Shown here in pieces: positions 53,795 to 63,661 of a stretch of DNA of 64,000 nt. The first letter of the stretch is position 1; each line of letters starts with the position of its first letter. The translations under genes were made by a program, and so were the position numbers. This stretch comes from an uncultured Collinsella sp. (lineage in GTDB: Bacteria; Actinomycetota; Coriobacteriia; Coriobacteriales; Coriobacteriaceae). The notes under the pieces were generated by a model. It was not told the origin of the DNA. It saw only the letters and a list, made by a program, of their open reading frames with translations, and made no database searches. The stretch covers positions 1 to 64,000 of the forward strand of contig CABUQG010000001.1 in NCBI GenBank assembly GCA_902493535.1. The letters are read 5' to 3'.

Positions 53795-54254
53795 GCGCGA
53801 GCGCAAACTCATTTCCAAGAATCGCTCGGCACATCACGAGTACTTTATCGATGAGACGTTTGAGTGCGGTATTGAGCTGAGCGGCACCGAGGTCAAGTCG
53901 ATTCGCGAGCGCGCCTGTCAGATCACTGACACTTTTGCGCTGATTCGTGGCGGCGAGTGCTGGCTCGTCGGCCTGCATATCCACCCTTATAGCCATGGTG
54001 GCGTGTGGAATCGCGATCCCGACCGTCGGCGTCGTCTGCTGCTGCACCGCAAGGAGATCGACTTTCTTGACGGCAAACTTCGCAACCGTGGTTATGCGCT
54101 GGTTCCGTTGGAACTCTACTTTAATACCGACGGCCGCGTAAAGCTGCTGCTGGGTCTGGGCCGCGGCAAGAAGCTCTACGACAAGCGCGAGGACATGGCC
54201 AAGCGTGATGTCCAACGCGAGATCGACCGCGCCCTTAAGGAACGCAACCGCTAG
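53784..54254 (+). CDS. smpB: tmRNA-binding protein SmpB
   Basis: 156 residues from ATG 53784 with AAGGAGG upstream. Diagnostic blocks are ISKNRSAHHEYFIDETFECGIEL, GTEVKSIRERACQITDTFA and LLGLGRGKKLYDKRE, with a basic C-terminal tail. It brings tmRNA to stalled ribosomes. No tmRNA gene is in the window. Confidence 0.97.
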   Translation: MPSKRERKLISKNRSAHHEYFIDETFECGIELSGTEVKSIRERACQITDTFALIRGGECWLVGLHIHPYSHGGVWNRDPDRRRRLLLHRKEIDFLDGKLRNRGYALVPLELYFNTDGRVKLLLGLGRGKKLYDKREDMAKRDVQREIDRALKERNR

Positions 54255-54266
54255 GCACTCTGTATA

Positions 54267-54333
54267 AGTTGCGGTGGAATACGGACTGTTTTGCCTGTTT
54301 GAGGGGCTATTCAGTCCCTATTTCACCGCAACT
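54267..54333. repeat. Dispersed palindrome, family 1, copy 4
   Basis: 22-bp arms at 54267-54288 and 54312-54333 with two mismatches. The inner part (ATACGGACTG) matches copy 1 rather than copies 2 and 3. Confidence 0.88.
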
Positions 54334-54375
54334 GCGGGCGTCTCATCTTTCTTACTGTTCTGACACATATGTCTC

Positions 54376-54409
54376 AAAGGCGGCGTCCGTTATGGGTGCC
54401 GCCTTTTTT
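54376..54409 (+). terminator. Terminator after smpB
   Basis: AAAGGCGGC pairs with GCCGCCTTT, ending in TTTTTT. Confidence 0.88.
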
Positions 54410-54460
54410 GTGGGTACATACATTCATGAGGTTCCAATCCGAGCTAGGGGAGTGATCGTT

Positions 54461-54964
54461 ATGGACAAAACTGCGTTCTTTACCATGCCGAGTGGCCTGT
54501 ACGTGGTGAGCGCCGTGGCAGACGGGCTGCGCGCCGGCTGCGTCATCAACACTGCGGTGCAGGTGACGTCCATGCCGCCGCGTATTTCGGTTGCCGTGAA
54601 CAAGGACAATGTCACCTCGGGCGTCATCGCATCGGCCAAAGCGTTCGCGCTGACCGTGATCGATCAGACCGCCGACATGCTCTACATCGGTAACTTTGGG
54701 TTCCGCACCAGTAGCGATTATGACAAGTTTGCCAAATACGAGACCCGCGAGACGGCTCTGGGCATGCCCTATGTGCCCGAGCACGCGGCGGCCCTGTTTA
54801 GCTGCCGTTTGATCGACACTGTGGATGTGGGCACGCATCTGCTGTTTATTGGCGAGGTCGAGGATGCCGAGCGCCTGAGCGACGAGACGCCGCTGACGTA
54901 CGACTACTATCACAAGGTGCTAAAGGGCAAGACGCCGCCCAAAGCCTCGTCGTATCAAGGCTAG
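54461..54964 (+). CDS. Flavin reductase-like protein
   Basis: 167 residues from ATG 54461 with AGGGGAG upstream. The FMN-binding split-barrel of flavin reductase/flavoredoxin type is suggested by MPSGLYVVSAVADGLRAGCVINTAVQVTSMPPRISVAVNKDN near the N-terminus. Such domains carry electrons between NAD(P)H or Fe-S proteins and oxygen or metals. The rubredoxin gene 88 bases downstream is a likely redox partner, though it has its own promoter. Confidence 0.88.
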   Translation: MDKTAFFTMPSGLYVVSAVADGLRAGCVINTAVQVTSMPPRISVAVNKDNVTSGVIASAKAFALTVIDQTADMLYIGNFGFRTSSDYDKFAKYETRETALGMPYVPEHAAALFSCRLIDTVDVGTHLLFIGEVEDAERLSDETPLTYDYYHKVLKGKTPPKASSYQG

Positions 54965-54981
54965 AAATGTTCTAAAAATAC

Positions 54982-55009
54982 TTGCATTATACTATTGAGA
55001 ATATATACT
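54982..55009 (+). promoter_or_regulatory. Promoter of the rubredoxin gene
   Basis: TTGCAT (54982-54987), 16-base spacer, TATACT (55004-55009), in a strongly AT-rich stretch. A direct repeat TATACTATTGAG / TATACTAATAAG (54989 and 55004) overlaps the -10 and may bind a regulator. Confidence 0.6.
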
Positions 55010-55052
55010 AATAAGTAAGTACACCAGCAGTCACGTTCGAGAGGAGAACATC

Positions 55053-55196
55053 ATGGCTGAGGAAAAGAAGACGTATAAGTTTGTGTGCACCGTTTGCGGT
55101 TACGAGGTTGAGGTCGACACGCCCGAGCTGCCCGAGGATTACGTGTGCCCGGTGTGCGGCGTCGGTCCCGATCAGTTTGAGCTCGTCGAGGAGTAA
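55053..55196 (+). CDS. Rubredoxin
   Basis: 47 residues, with two CxxCG iron-binding pairs: CTVCGY (C12, C15) and CPVCGVGPDQFE (C32, C35). AGAGGAGAACATC precedes the ATG. Rubredoxins pass single electrons, often to oxygen or peroxide reductases in anaerobes. The flavin reductase-like gene just upstream is a plausible partner. A terminator follows at 55236. Confidence 0.95.
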   Translation: MAEEKKTYKFVCTVCGYEVEVDTPELPEDYVCPVCGVGPDQFELVEE

Positions 55197-55235
55197 CTCG
55201 CAGGCACACGGCGAAAGCCGAACATAGCTCTGTCC

Positions 55236-55271
55236 AAGGGCCCCGGTCGAATTCTCGGCCGGGACCCTTTT
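55236..55271 (+). terminator. Terminator after rubredoxin
   Basis: AAGGGCCCCGG pairs with CCGGGACCCTT (one mismatch) and ends in TTTT. A lone copy of the TGTTACAGAT arm of the 80-bp array lies further on (about 55302). Confidence 0.82.
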
Positions 55272-55347
55272 GATTTATCTGACGGTTTAAAACTGTCTCA
55301 CGTGTTACAGATTAAGACGTTATATCTGGACAGTCACGCCATCTCAA

Positions 55348-56604
55348 TTACATTCCCGTTAGCAGCACGATGTCGAGAATCGTCACGATGACGCCGATCC
55401 CTACGAGCAGCGCGTTGAGCGGGCGCGAGTTGGCGTATTTGCCCATAACGCGGGGCGAACTGGTGAGTCGTATGAGCACAAAGACCGTAATCGGCAACTG
55501 AAGCGACAGCAGCGCCTGACTCCAGATGAGACCCTCAAAAGGATTTGGGACGACCAAGCACGCCGCCACTGCGCCGACGAAACAGACCGCCACCCCGATC
55601 GAGGAATGTCGGTCGTGGATGTCGTATTCCTCGTCGAACATGCCCGCGGTGATGGTTCCCGCCGCCATTCCCACTGTCACGCTGCTCGATAGTCCCGCGA
55701 ACAGCAGCGCTACCGCAAAGATGGTCGAGCTCGCCGGGCCCAAGATGGGGGAGAGCGTGGCCGCTGCGACGGCGAGGTCGTCTACGACAACGCCGTGCGC
55801 AAAGAAGGTCGTTGCGGCCAGGATGACCATGGCCGAGTTGATTGCCCAGCCCACGCCCATCGAAAAGAGCGTGTCGAAGAGCTCATAGCGCAGACGCTCT
55901 TCGATAACCTGCTCGCCTTGGCCTTCGAAGTGCATGGATTGGATGACCTCGGAGTGCAGAAAAAGGTTGTGTGGCATAACGACCGCACCCAGGACACTCA
56001 CGATAATCGCGGCAGAGCCAGTGGGCATACTGGGCGTGATCCAGCTTGCGGCGGCTTGCGGCCAGTCGACCTTGACCAGCGCAAGCTCGGCCAAAAACGA
56101 GAGTCCTACCACGCCGACGAAGGCGATGATCCAGCGCTCGGCACGCTTGTAGGAGTTCGTCATGAGCATCGCCATCGATACTGCCGCCACGATGACGCAG
56201 CCCGCGCGCACGGGCAGCCCAAAGAGCATTTGAAGGGCAATCGCGCCGCCCAGGACCTCGGCCATGGCGGTGGCGATGGTCGCGAGATAGGCGCTGCCGA
56301 GCACGGCGCGTCCCACGATGCGGGGGAGAAAGCGGGTCGTGGCCTCGGCGAGACAGGCGCCCGTGGCGATACCCAGGTGCGCCGCGTTGTGCTGCAGCAC
56401 AATGAGCATAATCGTGGACAGCGTGACGATCCACAGCAGCGCGTAGCCAAACTGCGAGCCGGCGGCCATGTTGGAGGCCCAGTTGCCCGGATCGATAAAG
56501 CCGACGGTCACGAGCAGCCCGGGGCCGATATGCCGCGCAATGTCTAGGCCTCCGTGACCGCCGGTGCGTCGGGAGCCAAAATGTTGTTTGAGATGGTTGA
56601 GCAT
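55348..56604 (-). CDS. Nramp family Mn/Fe transporter
   Basis: 418 residues from the start at 56604 (AGGAGCG upstream); the open frame extends to 56640 without support. Eleven or so membrane segments. The metal-site motifs are DPGN (38-41) in TM1 and MPHN (GAVVMPHNLFLHS) in TM6. It imports Mn or Fe with protons. The gene is single, convergent with rubredoxin, and has a possible metalloregulator site at 56665. Confidence 0.93.
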   Translation of the reverse strand: MLNHLKQHFGSRRTGGHGGLDIARHIGPGLLVTVGFIDPGNWASNMAAGSQFGYALLWIVTLSTIMLIVLQHNAAHLGIATGACLAEATTRFLPRIVGRAVLGSAYLATIATAMAEVLGGAIALQMLFGLPVRAGCVIVAAVSMAMLMTNSYKRAERWIIAFVGVVGLSFLAELALVKVDWPQAAASWITPSMPTGSAAIIVSVLGAVVMPHNLFLHSEVIQSMHFEGQGEQVIEERLRYELFDTLFSMGVGWAINSAMVILAATTFFAHGVVVDDLAVAAATLSPILGPASSTIFAVALLFAGLSSSVTVGMAAGTITAGMFDEEYDIHDRHSSIGVAVCFVGAVAACLVVPNPFEGLIWSQALLSLQLPITVFVLIRLTSSPRVMGKYANSRPLNALLVGIGVIVTILDIVLLTGM

Positions 56605-56664
56605 GGTGCGCTCCTGTGTGCCGTTTGTTTGACGCCGCAAAGGATACCCGTTTTAGGCTCAAAA

Positions 56665-56689
56665 GTTAACTATGACTAACAAAATAGTT
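56665..56689. promoter_or_regulatory. Possible metalloregulator site upstream of the Nramp gene
   Basis: GTTAACTATGACTAAC (56665-56680) is an imperfect dyad, and AACTAT/ATAGTT (56668-56673, 56684-56689) forms a second one. The position 60-85 bases before the start suits a promoter operator. Assignment to an MntR or DtxR type regulator is a guess. Confidence 0.4.
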
Positions 56690-56727
56690 GTATTTGAATG
56701 GGGTGGGGAAAGGGGGTTGCCGAAATG

Positions 56728-56944
56728 TCTTGATCTGTAACAACTAGGGATGGAAATTGGGCCTAGGTGTTACAGATCGAGACAGGAAGAAATGGTCCTA
56801 TGGAATATCTCGATCTGTAACAGTTAGCTGCAAAAACCGGCCCTTCGTGTTACAGATCGAGACAAACCAAAACTGTCCTGCAGAAAATCTCAACCTGTAA
56901 CATCTAAGCGCCAAAATCGGCTCCTCCTGTTACAGATTGAGATG
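56728..56944. repeat. Three-copy 80-bp array with arms alternating every 40 bp
   Basis: Left arms (TCTCGATCTGTAACA type) start at 56728, 56808 and 56888. Inverted right arms (TGTTACAGATCGAGACA type) start at 56768, 56848 and 56928. Thus six arms sit at exact 40-bp steps in alternating direction. Spacers are 25 and 23 bases and resemble each other between units. It occupies most of the 522-base gap between the divergent Nramp and gltB genes; no ORF fits. Confidence 0.92.
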
Positions 56945-57035
56945 TTTGAAGCGGTGAGCTTACGGGCCGAACTTGGGGCCCTTGTTGTCGTCCTTGAGGT
57001 CGGCGGTGTCCACTCGTAGGGCGTGCGTTACGCGA

Positions 57036-57047
57036 TTGTTTCGAAAC
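57036..57047. promoter_or_regulatory. TTGTTTCGAAAC site before gltB
   Basis: Contains the perfect palindrome GTTTCGAAAC (57038-57047), 80 bases before gltB, matching the arms of the inverted repeat before argR. Candidate operator for a nitrogen or arginine-linked regulator. Confidence 0.45.
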
Positions 57048-57126
57048 GGGCGGGAAACACAACGGGCCGGCGATGCTCCTAGTATGCCTATTCAACTGAC
57101 TGTCTAATATCTAGGGGAGGATCGCG

Positions 57127-60100
57127 ATGCAGGCAGATTCCGCTCAGCAGCAGGGCCTTTATCGCCCCGAATTCGACCACGACGCATGTGGCATCGGCGC
57201 GCTTGCCGATATCAACGGTGAGCGCCATCACCAGATTCTGGACGATGCGCTGTCCATTCTGGTCAACTTGGAGCACCGCGGCGGCACGGGACTCGAGAAG
57301 AACACCGGCGACGGCGCTGGCATCCTGTTCCAGGTTCCGCATCACTTTTTCCGTAAAGAGGCTCAAAAGTGCGGCCAGATTCTGTCGGCAGAGGGCGACT
57401 ATGGCGTGGCCATGCTGTTCTTTCCGCAGGACGACAAGGGCGTAGAGGATGCCCGCCGCGTGTTTGAGGAGGGCTGCGCCGAGGCCGGCGTGCCGCTGCT
57501 CTTTTGGCGCGAGGTGCCGGTCGACCCGCACGACCTGGGCGAGACGGCCCGCGCCTGCATGCCCACTATCCTGCAGGCCTTCCTGGGCCGTCCGGACGAC
57601 ACGCCCGCCGGCGATGCCTTCGAGCGCCGCCTGTACGTGTGCCGCCGCACCATCGAAAAGAAGGCCGACGCCGAGTTTGCCCTGCGCGACAAGATCTTCT
57701 ACGTGTGCTCCATGAGCTCGCGCACCATCGTGTACAAGGGCATGCTGGTCGCCACGCAGATGCGCCGCTTCTTCATCGACCTCAACGACGCCGCCGTCAA
57801 GACGGCCGTGGCGCTCGTCCACTCGCGCTACTCCACCAACACCACGCCCAGCTGGGAGCGCGCGCACCCCAACCGCTTTATCATCCACAACGGCGAGATC
57901 AATACCCTCAAGGGCAACGTCAACTGGATCCGCGCCTGCGAGCCCAACCTGTACAGCCCCGTGCTGCAGCATGATCTTGAGCGCGTGATGCCCATCATCA
58001 ACCGCGAGGGTTCCGACTCCGCGATTCTGGACAACGTGCTCGAGTTTTTGGTTATGAACGGTCGCCCGCTTACGCGTGCCGCGTCCATGTTGCTGCCCGA
58101 GCCGTGGGACCATAACGACAGCCTGAGTGAGGAGCGCCGCGCCTACGACGCTTACCAGTCCATGCTCATGGAGCCGTGGGACGGCCCTGCCGCCATCGCC
58201 TTTACCGACGGCCGTACCCTGGGTGCTGCTCTCGACCGCAACGGCCTGCGTCCCGCCCGCTACTATGTGACGCGCGACGGTCGCTTTATGCTGGCAAGCG
58301 AGGTGGGCACCATCGAGGTGCGCCCCGAGAACATCCTGACGAGCGGCTGTCTGGGACCGGGCCAGATGCTCGAGGTCGATTTTGCCCGCGGTCGCGTGAT
58401 CTACAACGACGAACTGCGCGCCCGCTATGCCAAGGAAAAGCCCTACCGTGATTGGATTGCCGAGGAGACGCTGACCGTTGACGCGCTCGATGAGCCCGTT
58501 GCGACAATGCCCGCCGAGGACGCCGAGGTGCCCGCCGCCGTGCGTATGGCCAAGCTCGGCTACCACTGGGATGACGTTGACGAGGTCGTGCGTCCCATGG
58601 CCCGGCAGGGCAAGGCGCCGCTCGCCTCGATGGGCATCGATGCGCCGCTGGCCTGCCTGTCCAAGAAGACGCGCTCGTTCTTTGACTACTTCTATCAGCT
58701 GTTCGCCCAGGTCACGAACCCGCCCATCGACGCCCTTCGCGAGCATATGGTCACCTCGACCACGCTCTACCTGGGCAACCACGGCAACCTGCTCGAGGAC
58801 TCTCGTACGGCCTGCCAGCTGGTGCGCTTGGAGCGCCCACTGCTGAGCGAGGAGAAGTTCGAGCGTATCTGCGCCATCGACCGCGTGGGCTTTAAGACCC
58901 GCCGTTTCCGTGCCGTGTACCGCCGCGACGCGGGTGAGGGCGCGCTGCAGGCTGCACTCAAACAGCTTGCAGAGGACGTTGAGGCCGCGGTCCGCGACGG
59001 CGTGAACATCGTGGTGTTGAGCGATCGTGCCGCTGCGGGCGAGGTGCCCGTACCGTCGCTGCTCGCCGTGGGCTGCGTGCACAACCACCTGATTCGCGCC
59101 GGCGTGCGTACCTTTGCCGACATCGTGGTGGAGTGCGGCGACGCCGTGTCCCCGCATGACTTTGCGGCGCTGGTGGGCTACTCCGCGAGCGGCATCTATC
59201 CGTACAACGCGCATGCGTGCATCCGCGATTTGGCGGCACGCGGCGACCTGGATGTGACGGCCGAGCAGGGCATCGTCAACTACAACAAGGCTGCGACCGC
59301 CGGCATCGTTTCCATCATGTCCAAGATGGGCATCTCCACGGTGCAGAGCTACCATTCGGCGCAGATCTTCGAGGCCGTGGGCTTCACTCCGGAGTTCGTC
59401 AACGCGTACTTCGCCGGCACGGTGAGCCGTGTGGGCGGTATGGGTGTCGAGGACGTCGAGCGCGAGCAGAATGAGCGCTACGACGCCGCGCTCGCTATCC
59501 TTAAGAGCCCGGCTCCCGATCAGCTGCCCACGTTGGGCCTGACCAAGTGGCGCCCGCTCGGCGGCGAGGATCACCTCATCGATCCGCAGACTGTCTACTT
59601 GCTGCAGACCGCCTGCTGTGAGGACAGCTACGACACCTTTAAGGAGTACAGCGCCCGCCTGCACCGCACCGGCCGTGCTGTGCGCCTGCGTGACCTGCTG
59701 GACTTTAATGCCAGCGGTCGCACGCCGGTTTCGCTCGACGAGGTCGAGCCCGCGCTCAACATCGTCCGCCGCTTTAACACCGGCGCCATGTCGTACGGCT
59801 CCATCAGCAAGGAAGCACACGAGTGCATGGCCATCGCCATGAACCGCCTGCACGGCCGTTCCAACTCGGGCGAGGGCGGCGAGGACCCGCGTCGCGAGAC
59901 CCCGCTGGCCAACGGCGACTCCAAGAACTCCGCGATCAAGCAGGTGGCAAGCGCGCGCTTTGGCGTGACGAGCCGTTACCTGTGCAGCGCCTTCGAGATT
60001 CAGATCAAGATGGCCCAGGGCGCCAAGCCTGGCGAGGGCGGTCACCTGCCCGGCAAGAAGGTCTATCCTTGGATTGCCGAGGTCCGTCAGTCCACGCCCG

Positions 60101-61821
60101 GCATCGGCCTGATCTCGCCTCCGCCGCACCACGACATCTACTCCATCGAGGACCTGGCAGAGCTGATCTTTGACCTTAAGAACGCCAACCCCGGCGCACG
60201 CGTGTCGGTCAAGCTGGTCAGCGAGGCCGGCGTCGGCACCATCGCCACCGGCGTGGCCAAGGGCGCTGCCGACAAGATCTTGATCAGCGGCCACAACGGC
60301 GGCTCCGGTGCTGCGGCGCGCGATTCGATCTGGCACGCCGGTCTGCCGCTGGAGCTTGGCCTTGCCGAGGCCCAGCAGACGCTGCTGCAAAACGGCCTGC
60401 GCTCGCGCGTGGTGCTCGAGGCCGACGGCAAGCTCATGGACGGTACCGATGTTGCCGTCGCCTGCCTGCTGGGTGCCGAGGAGTTTGGCTTTGCGACCAT
60501 GCCGCTCATCTCCATGGGTTGCCTCATGCAGCGTGACTGCCAGCAGGATACCTGTCCGGCCGGCATCGCGACGCAAAACTGCCGCCTGCGTCGCGGCTTC
60601 CGCGGCAAGCCCGAGCACGTTGAGCACTTTATGCTCTTTGTTGCCGAGCAGCTGCGCGAGGTCATGGCGAGCCTGGGCTTCCGCACCGTCGACGAGATGG
60701 TCGGACATCCCGAGTGCTTGCGCCAGATCGAGGTCCCGGGCAACCGCAAGGCCAACCTGCTCGACTTGTCGCCCGTGCTGGCGAGTGCGACCTGCGAGTT
60801 CGGTGCCCACATCCCGGGCGCCGACGGTCGCCACTTCCTGCCGCAGATGGCTGCGGACAGTGAGCTCGACAAGACGCTCGACTCCACGTTGTTTGTGCCC
60901 TATACGGCCGATGCCCGTGCGCACCTGCGTCCGATTCGCTTCCGCGCCGATATCGCCAACGTCAACCGCTGCGTGGGCACCATCTTGGGCAACGCGGTGA
61001 CCAAGGCGCATCCCGAGGGCCTGCCCGCCGGCTCCATCACCATCGATTGCGATGGTTCGGCCGGTCAGAGCTTTGGCGCCTTTCTGCCGCGCGGCATTAC
61101 GCTCAACGTGTGCGGCGACGCCAACGACTACTTTGGCAAGGGCCTTTCGGGCGGCGAGGTGTCGGTGCGCCCCAACCCGCATGCGACCTACAAGTTCGAC
61201 GAGAACATCATCGTGGGCAACGTTGCGTTCTTTGGTGCTACGAGCGGGCGCGGTTTTATTAACGGCCTGGCCGGCCAGCGCTTTGGCGTGCGCAACTCCG
61301 GTGCCACGGTGGTGGTCGAGGGCTGCGGCAACCATGGTTGCGAGTACATGACGGGTGGTCTGGCGCTCATCCTGGGCGAGGTCGGGCAGAACTTCGCCGC
61401 TGGCATGACGGGCGGCGTGGCTTACGTCTTTGACCAGTACGGCACGCTCGATGCCCGTGTGAACCACGAGAGCGTTGAGCTTAAAGCCCCGACGGCCGGT
61501 GAGCTTGCGCAGATTCGCGCGCTCATCCAGGAGCACGTGGATGCGACGCAGAGCCCGCGCGGCATTAAGCTGCTCTACAGCTTTGAGACGATGAGCAAGC
61601 ACTTTGTGAAGGTCATTCCAACCGAGTACGAGCGCGTGCTGGCGATTGTCGCCGCCGCCGAGGCCGTGGGCAAGACGCATGCGCAGGCCGAGGAGCTGGC
61701 GTTTGACATTGTGACCGGTCGCGCCGACGCCGCCGATGTCGCTCGCTTTGATGCGGCGGGTGGTGTCGCTGGCGCTGTGCCCGCCGCCAGCTCTGTTGCT
61801 TCGACCAAGAAGGAGGCGTAA
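57127..61821 (+). CDS. gltB: Glutamate synthase large subunit
   Basis: 1564 residues, normal length. The glutaminase nucleophile is Cys21 in DACGIGALADI, so the first 20 residues are a propeptide. The FMN/2-oxoglutarate domain is in the centre, with the Fe-S cysteine motif CLMQRDCQQDTCPAGIATQ, and the C-terminal gltB beta-helix (GGEVSVRPNPHATYK) follows. It makes two glutamate from glutamine and 2-oxoglutarate. GGGGAGGA precedes the ATG. gltD is five bases downstream. Confidence 0.97.
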   Translation: MQADSAQQQGLYRPEFDHDACGIGALADINGERHHQILDDALSILVNLEHRGGTGLEKNTGDGAGILFQVPHHFFRKEAQKCGQILSAEGDYGVAMLFFPQDDKGVEDARRVFEEGCAEAGVPLLFWREVPVDPHDLGETARACMPTILQAFLGRPDDTPAGDAFERRLYVCRRTIEKKADAEFALRDKIFYVCSMSSRTIVYKGMLVATQMRRFFIDLNDAAVKTAVALVHSRYSTNTTPSWERAHPNRFIIHNGEINTLKGNVNWIRACEPNLYSPVLQHDLERVMPIINREGSDSAILDNVLEFLVMNGRPLTRAASMLLPEPWDHNDSLSEERRAYDAYQSMLMEPWDGPAAIAFTDGRTLGAALDRNGLRPARYYVTRDGRFMLASEVGTIEVRPENILTSGCLGPGQMLEVDFARGRVIYNDELRARYAKEKPYRDWIAEETLTVDALDEPVATMPAEDAEVPAAVRMAKLGYHWDDVDEVVRPMARQGKAPLASMGIDAPLACLSKKTRSFFDYFYQLFAQVTNPPIDALREHMVTSTTLYLGNHGNLLEDSRTACQLVRLERPLLSEEKFERICAIDRVGFKTRRFRAVYRRDAGEGALQAALKQLAEDVEAAVRDGVNIVVLSDRAAAGEVPVPSLLAVGCVHNHLIRAGVRTFADIVVECGDAVSPHDFAALVGYSASGIYPYNAHACIRDLAARGDLDVTAEQGIVNYNKAATAGIVSIMSKMGISTVQSYHSAQIFEAVGFTPEFVNAYFAGTVSRVGGMGVEDVEREQNERYDAALAILKSPAPDQLPTLGLTKWRPLGGEDHLIDPQTVYLLQTACCEDSYDTFKEYSARLHRTGRAVRLRDLLDFNASGRTPVSLDEVEPALNIVRRFNTGAMSYGSISKEAHECMAIAMNRLHGRSNSGEGGEDPRRETPLANGDSKNSAIKQVASARFGVTSRYLCSAFEIQIKMAQGAKPGEGGHLPGKKVYPWIAEVRQSTPGIGLISPPPHHDIYSIEDLAELIFDLKNANPGARVSVKLVSEAGVGTIATGVAKGAADKILISGHNGGSGAAARDSIWHAGLPLELGLAEAQQTLLQNGLRSRVVLEADGKLMDGTDVAVACLLGAEEFGFATMPLISMGCLMQRDCQQDTCPAGIATQNCRLRRGFRGKPEHVEHFMLFVAEQLREVMASLGFRTVDEMVGHPECLRQIEVPGNRKANLLDLSPVLASATCEFGAHIPGADGRHFLPQMAADSELDKTLDSTLFVPYTADARAHLRPIRFRADIANVNRCVGTILGNAVTKAHPEGLPAGSITIDCDGSAGQSFGAFLPRGITLNVCGDANDYFGKGLSGGEVSVRPNPHATYKFDENIIVGNVAFFGATSGRGFINGLAGQRFGVRNSGATVVVEGCGNHGCEYMTGGLALILGEVGQNFAAGMTGGVAYVFDQYGTLDARVNHESVELKAPTAGELAQIRALIQEHVDATQSPRGIKLLYSFETMSKHFVKVIPTEYERVLAIVAAAEAVGKTHAQAEELAFDIVTGRADAADVARFDAAGGVAGAVPAASSVASTKKEA

Positions 61822-61826
61822 GTGCC

Positions 61827-63308
<1,482 letters not shown>

Positions 63309-63316
63309 AGTAGTTA

Positions 63317-63370
63317 TTTAAGAACGTCCCCAATGACTAGTCATTTTTTGTCTAGTCGTTGGGGACACTC
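63317..63370. repeat. Family 2 palindrome after gltD
   Basis: GTCCCCAATGACTAG (63326-63340) pairs with CTAGTCGTTGGGGAC (63352-63366) with one mismatch; loop TCATTTTTTGT. Flanked by TTTAAGAAC and ACTCTTT, strings also found in the copies at 33056 and 34074. Confidence 0.85.
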
Positions 63371-63661
63371 TTTGCGAGCGATTTGCTCGTTTGTCGACGT
63401 ACGGGTGTTTATTTGTCGACTTCTTGGGCTGTGGTCACCTGTTGTTTCTGTGGTGGCTGTGGGTATCTGGCTCAAAAGGGCGGGTTGGCCGTCTATGTTT
63501 ACCTGCGGTTTTGTTGCGGTGCGCATTTTCGGTCAAGCTTTTCGTCAAGTGTTTGGTCAGCATCTGGTTTGCAGCCGGAGGCCTATTTTGCCCGCGCTGG
63601 TCGTGGCCGACCACCCTCCTCGTAAGCTCAAATTGAGGTCTATCAGTTTGAGGAGGATGCC
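63371..63661. other. Non-coding gap before the last gene
   Basis: Small open frames here have no ribosome binding sites and no protein-like composition. A GTCGAC pair (63395, 63416) is the only oddity. A promoter for the following gene is expected but not clear. GAGGAGGATGCC just before 63662 is its ribosome binding site. Confidence 0.4.

Noticed and set aside
54255..54460. tmRNA gene next to smpB
   Set aside because: The region contains a family 1 palindrome and a terminator; no tRNA-like ends or tag reading frame are visible.
56728..56944. 80-bp array as a CRISPR
   Set aside because: The repeated arms alternate in orientation, spacers are similar to each other, only six arms are present and there are no cas genes.
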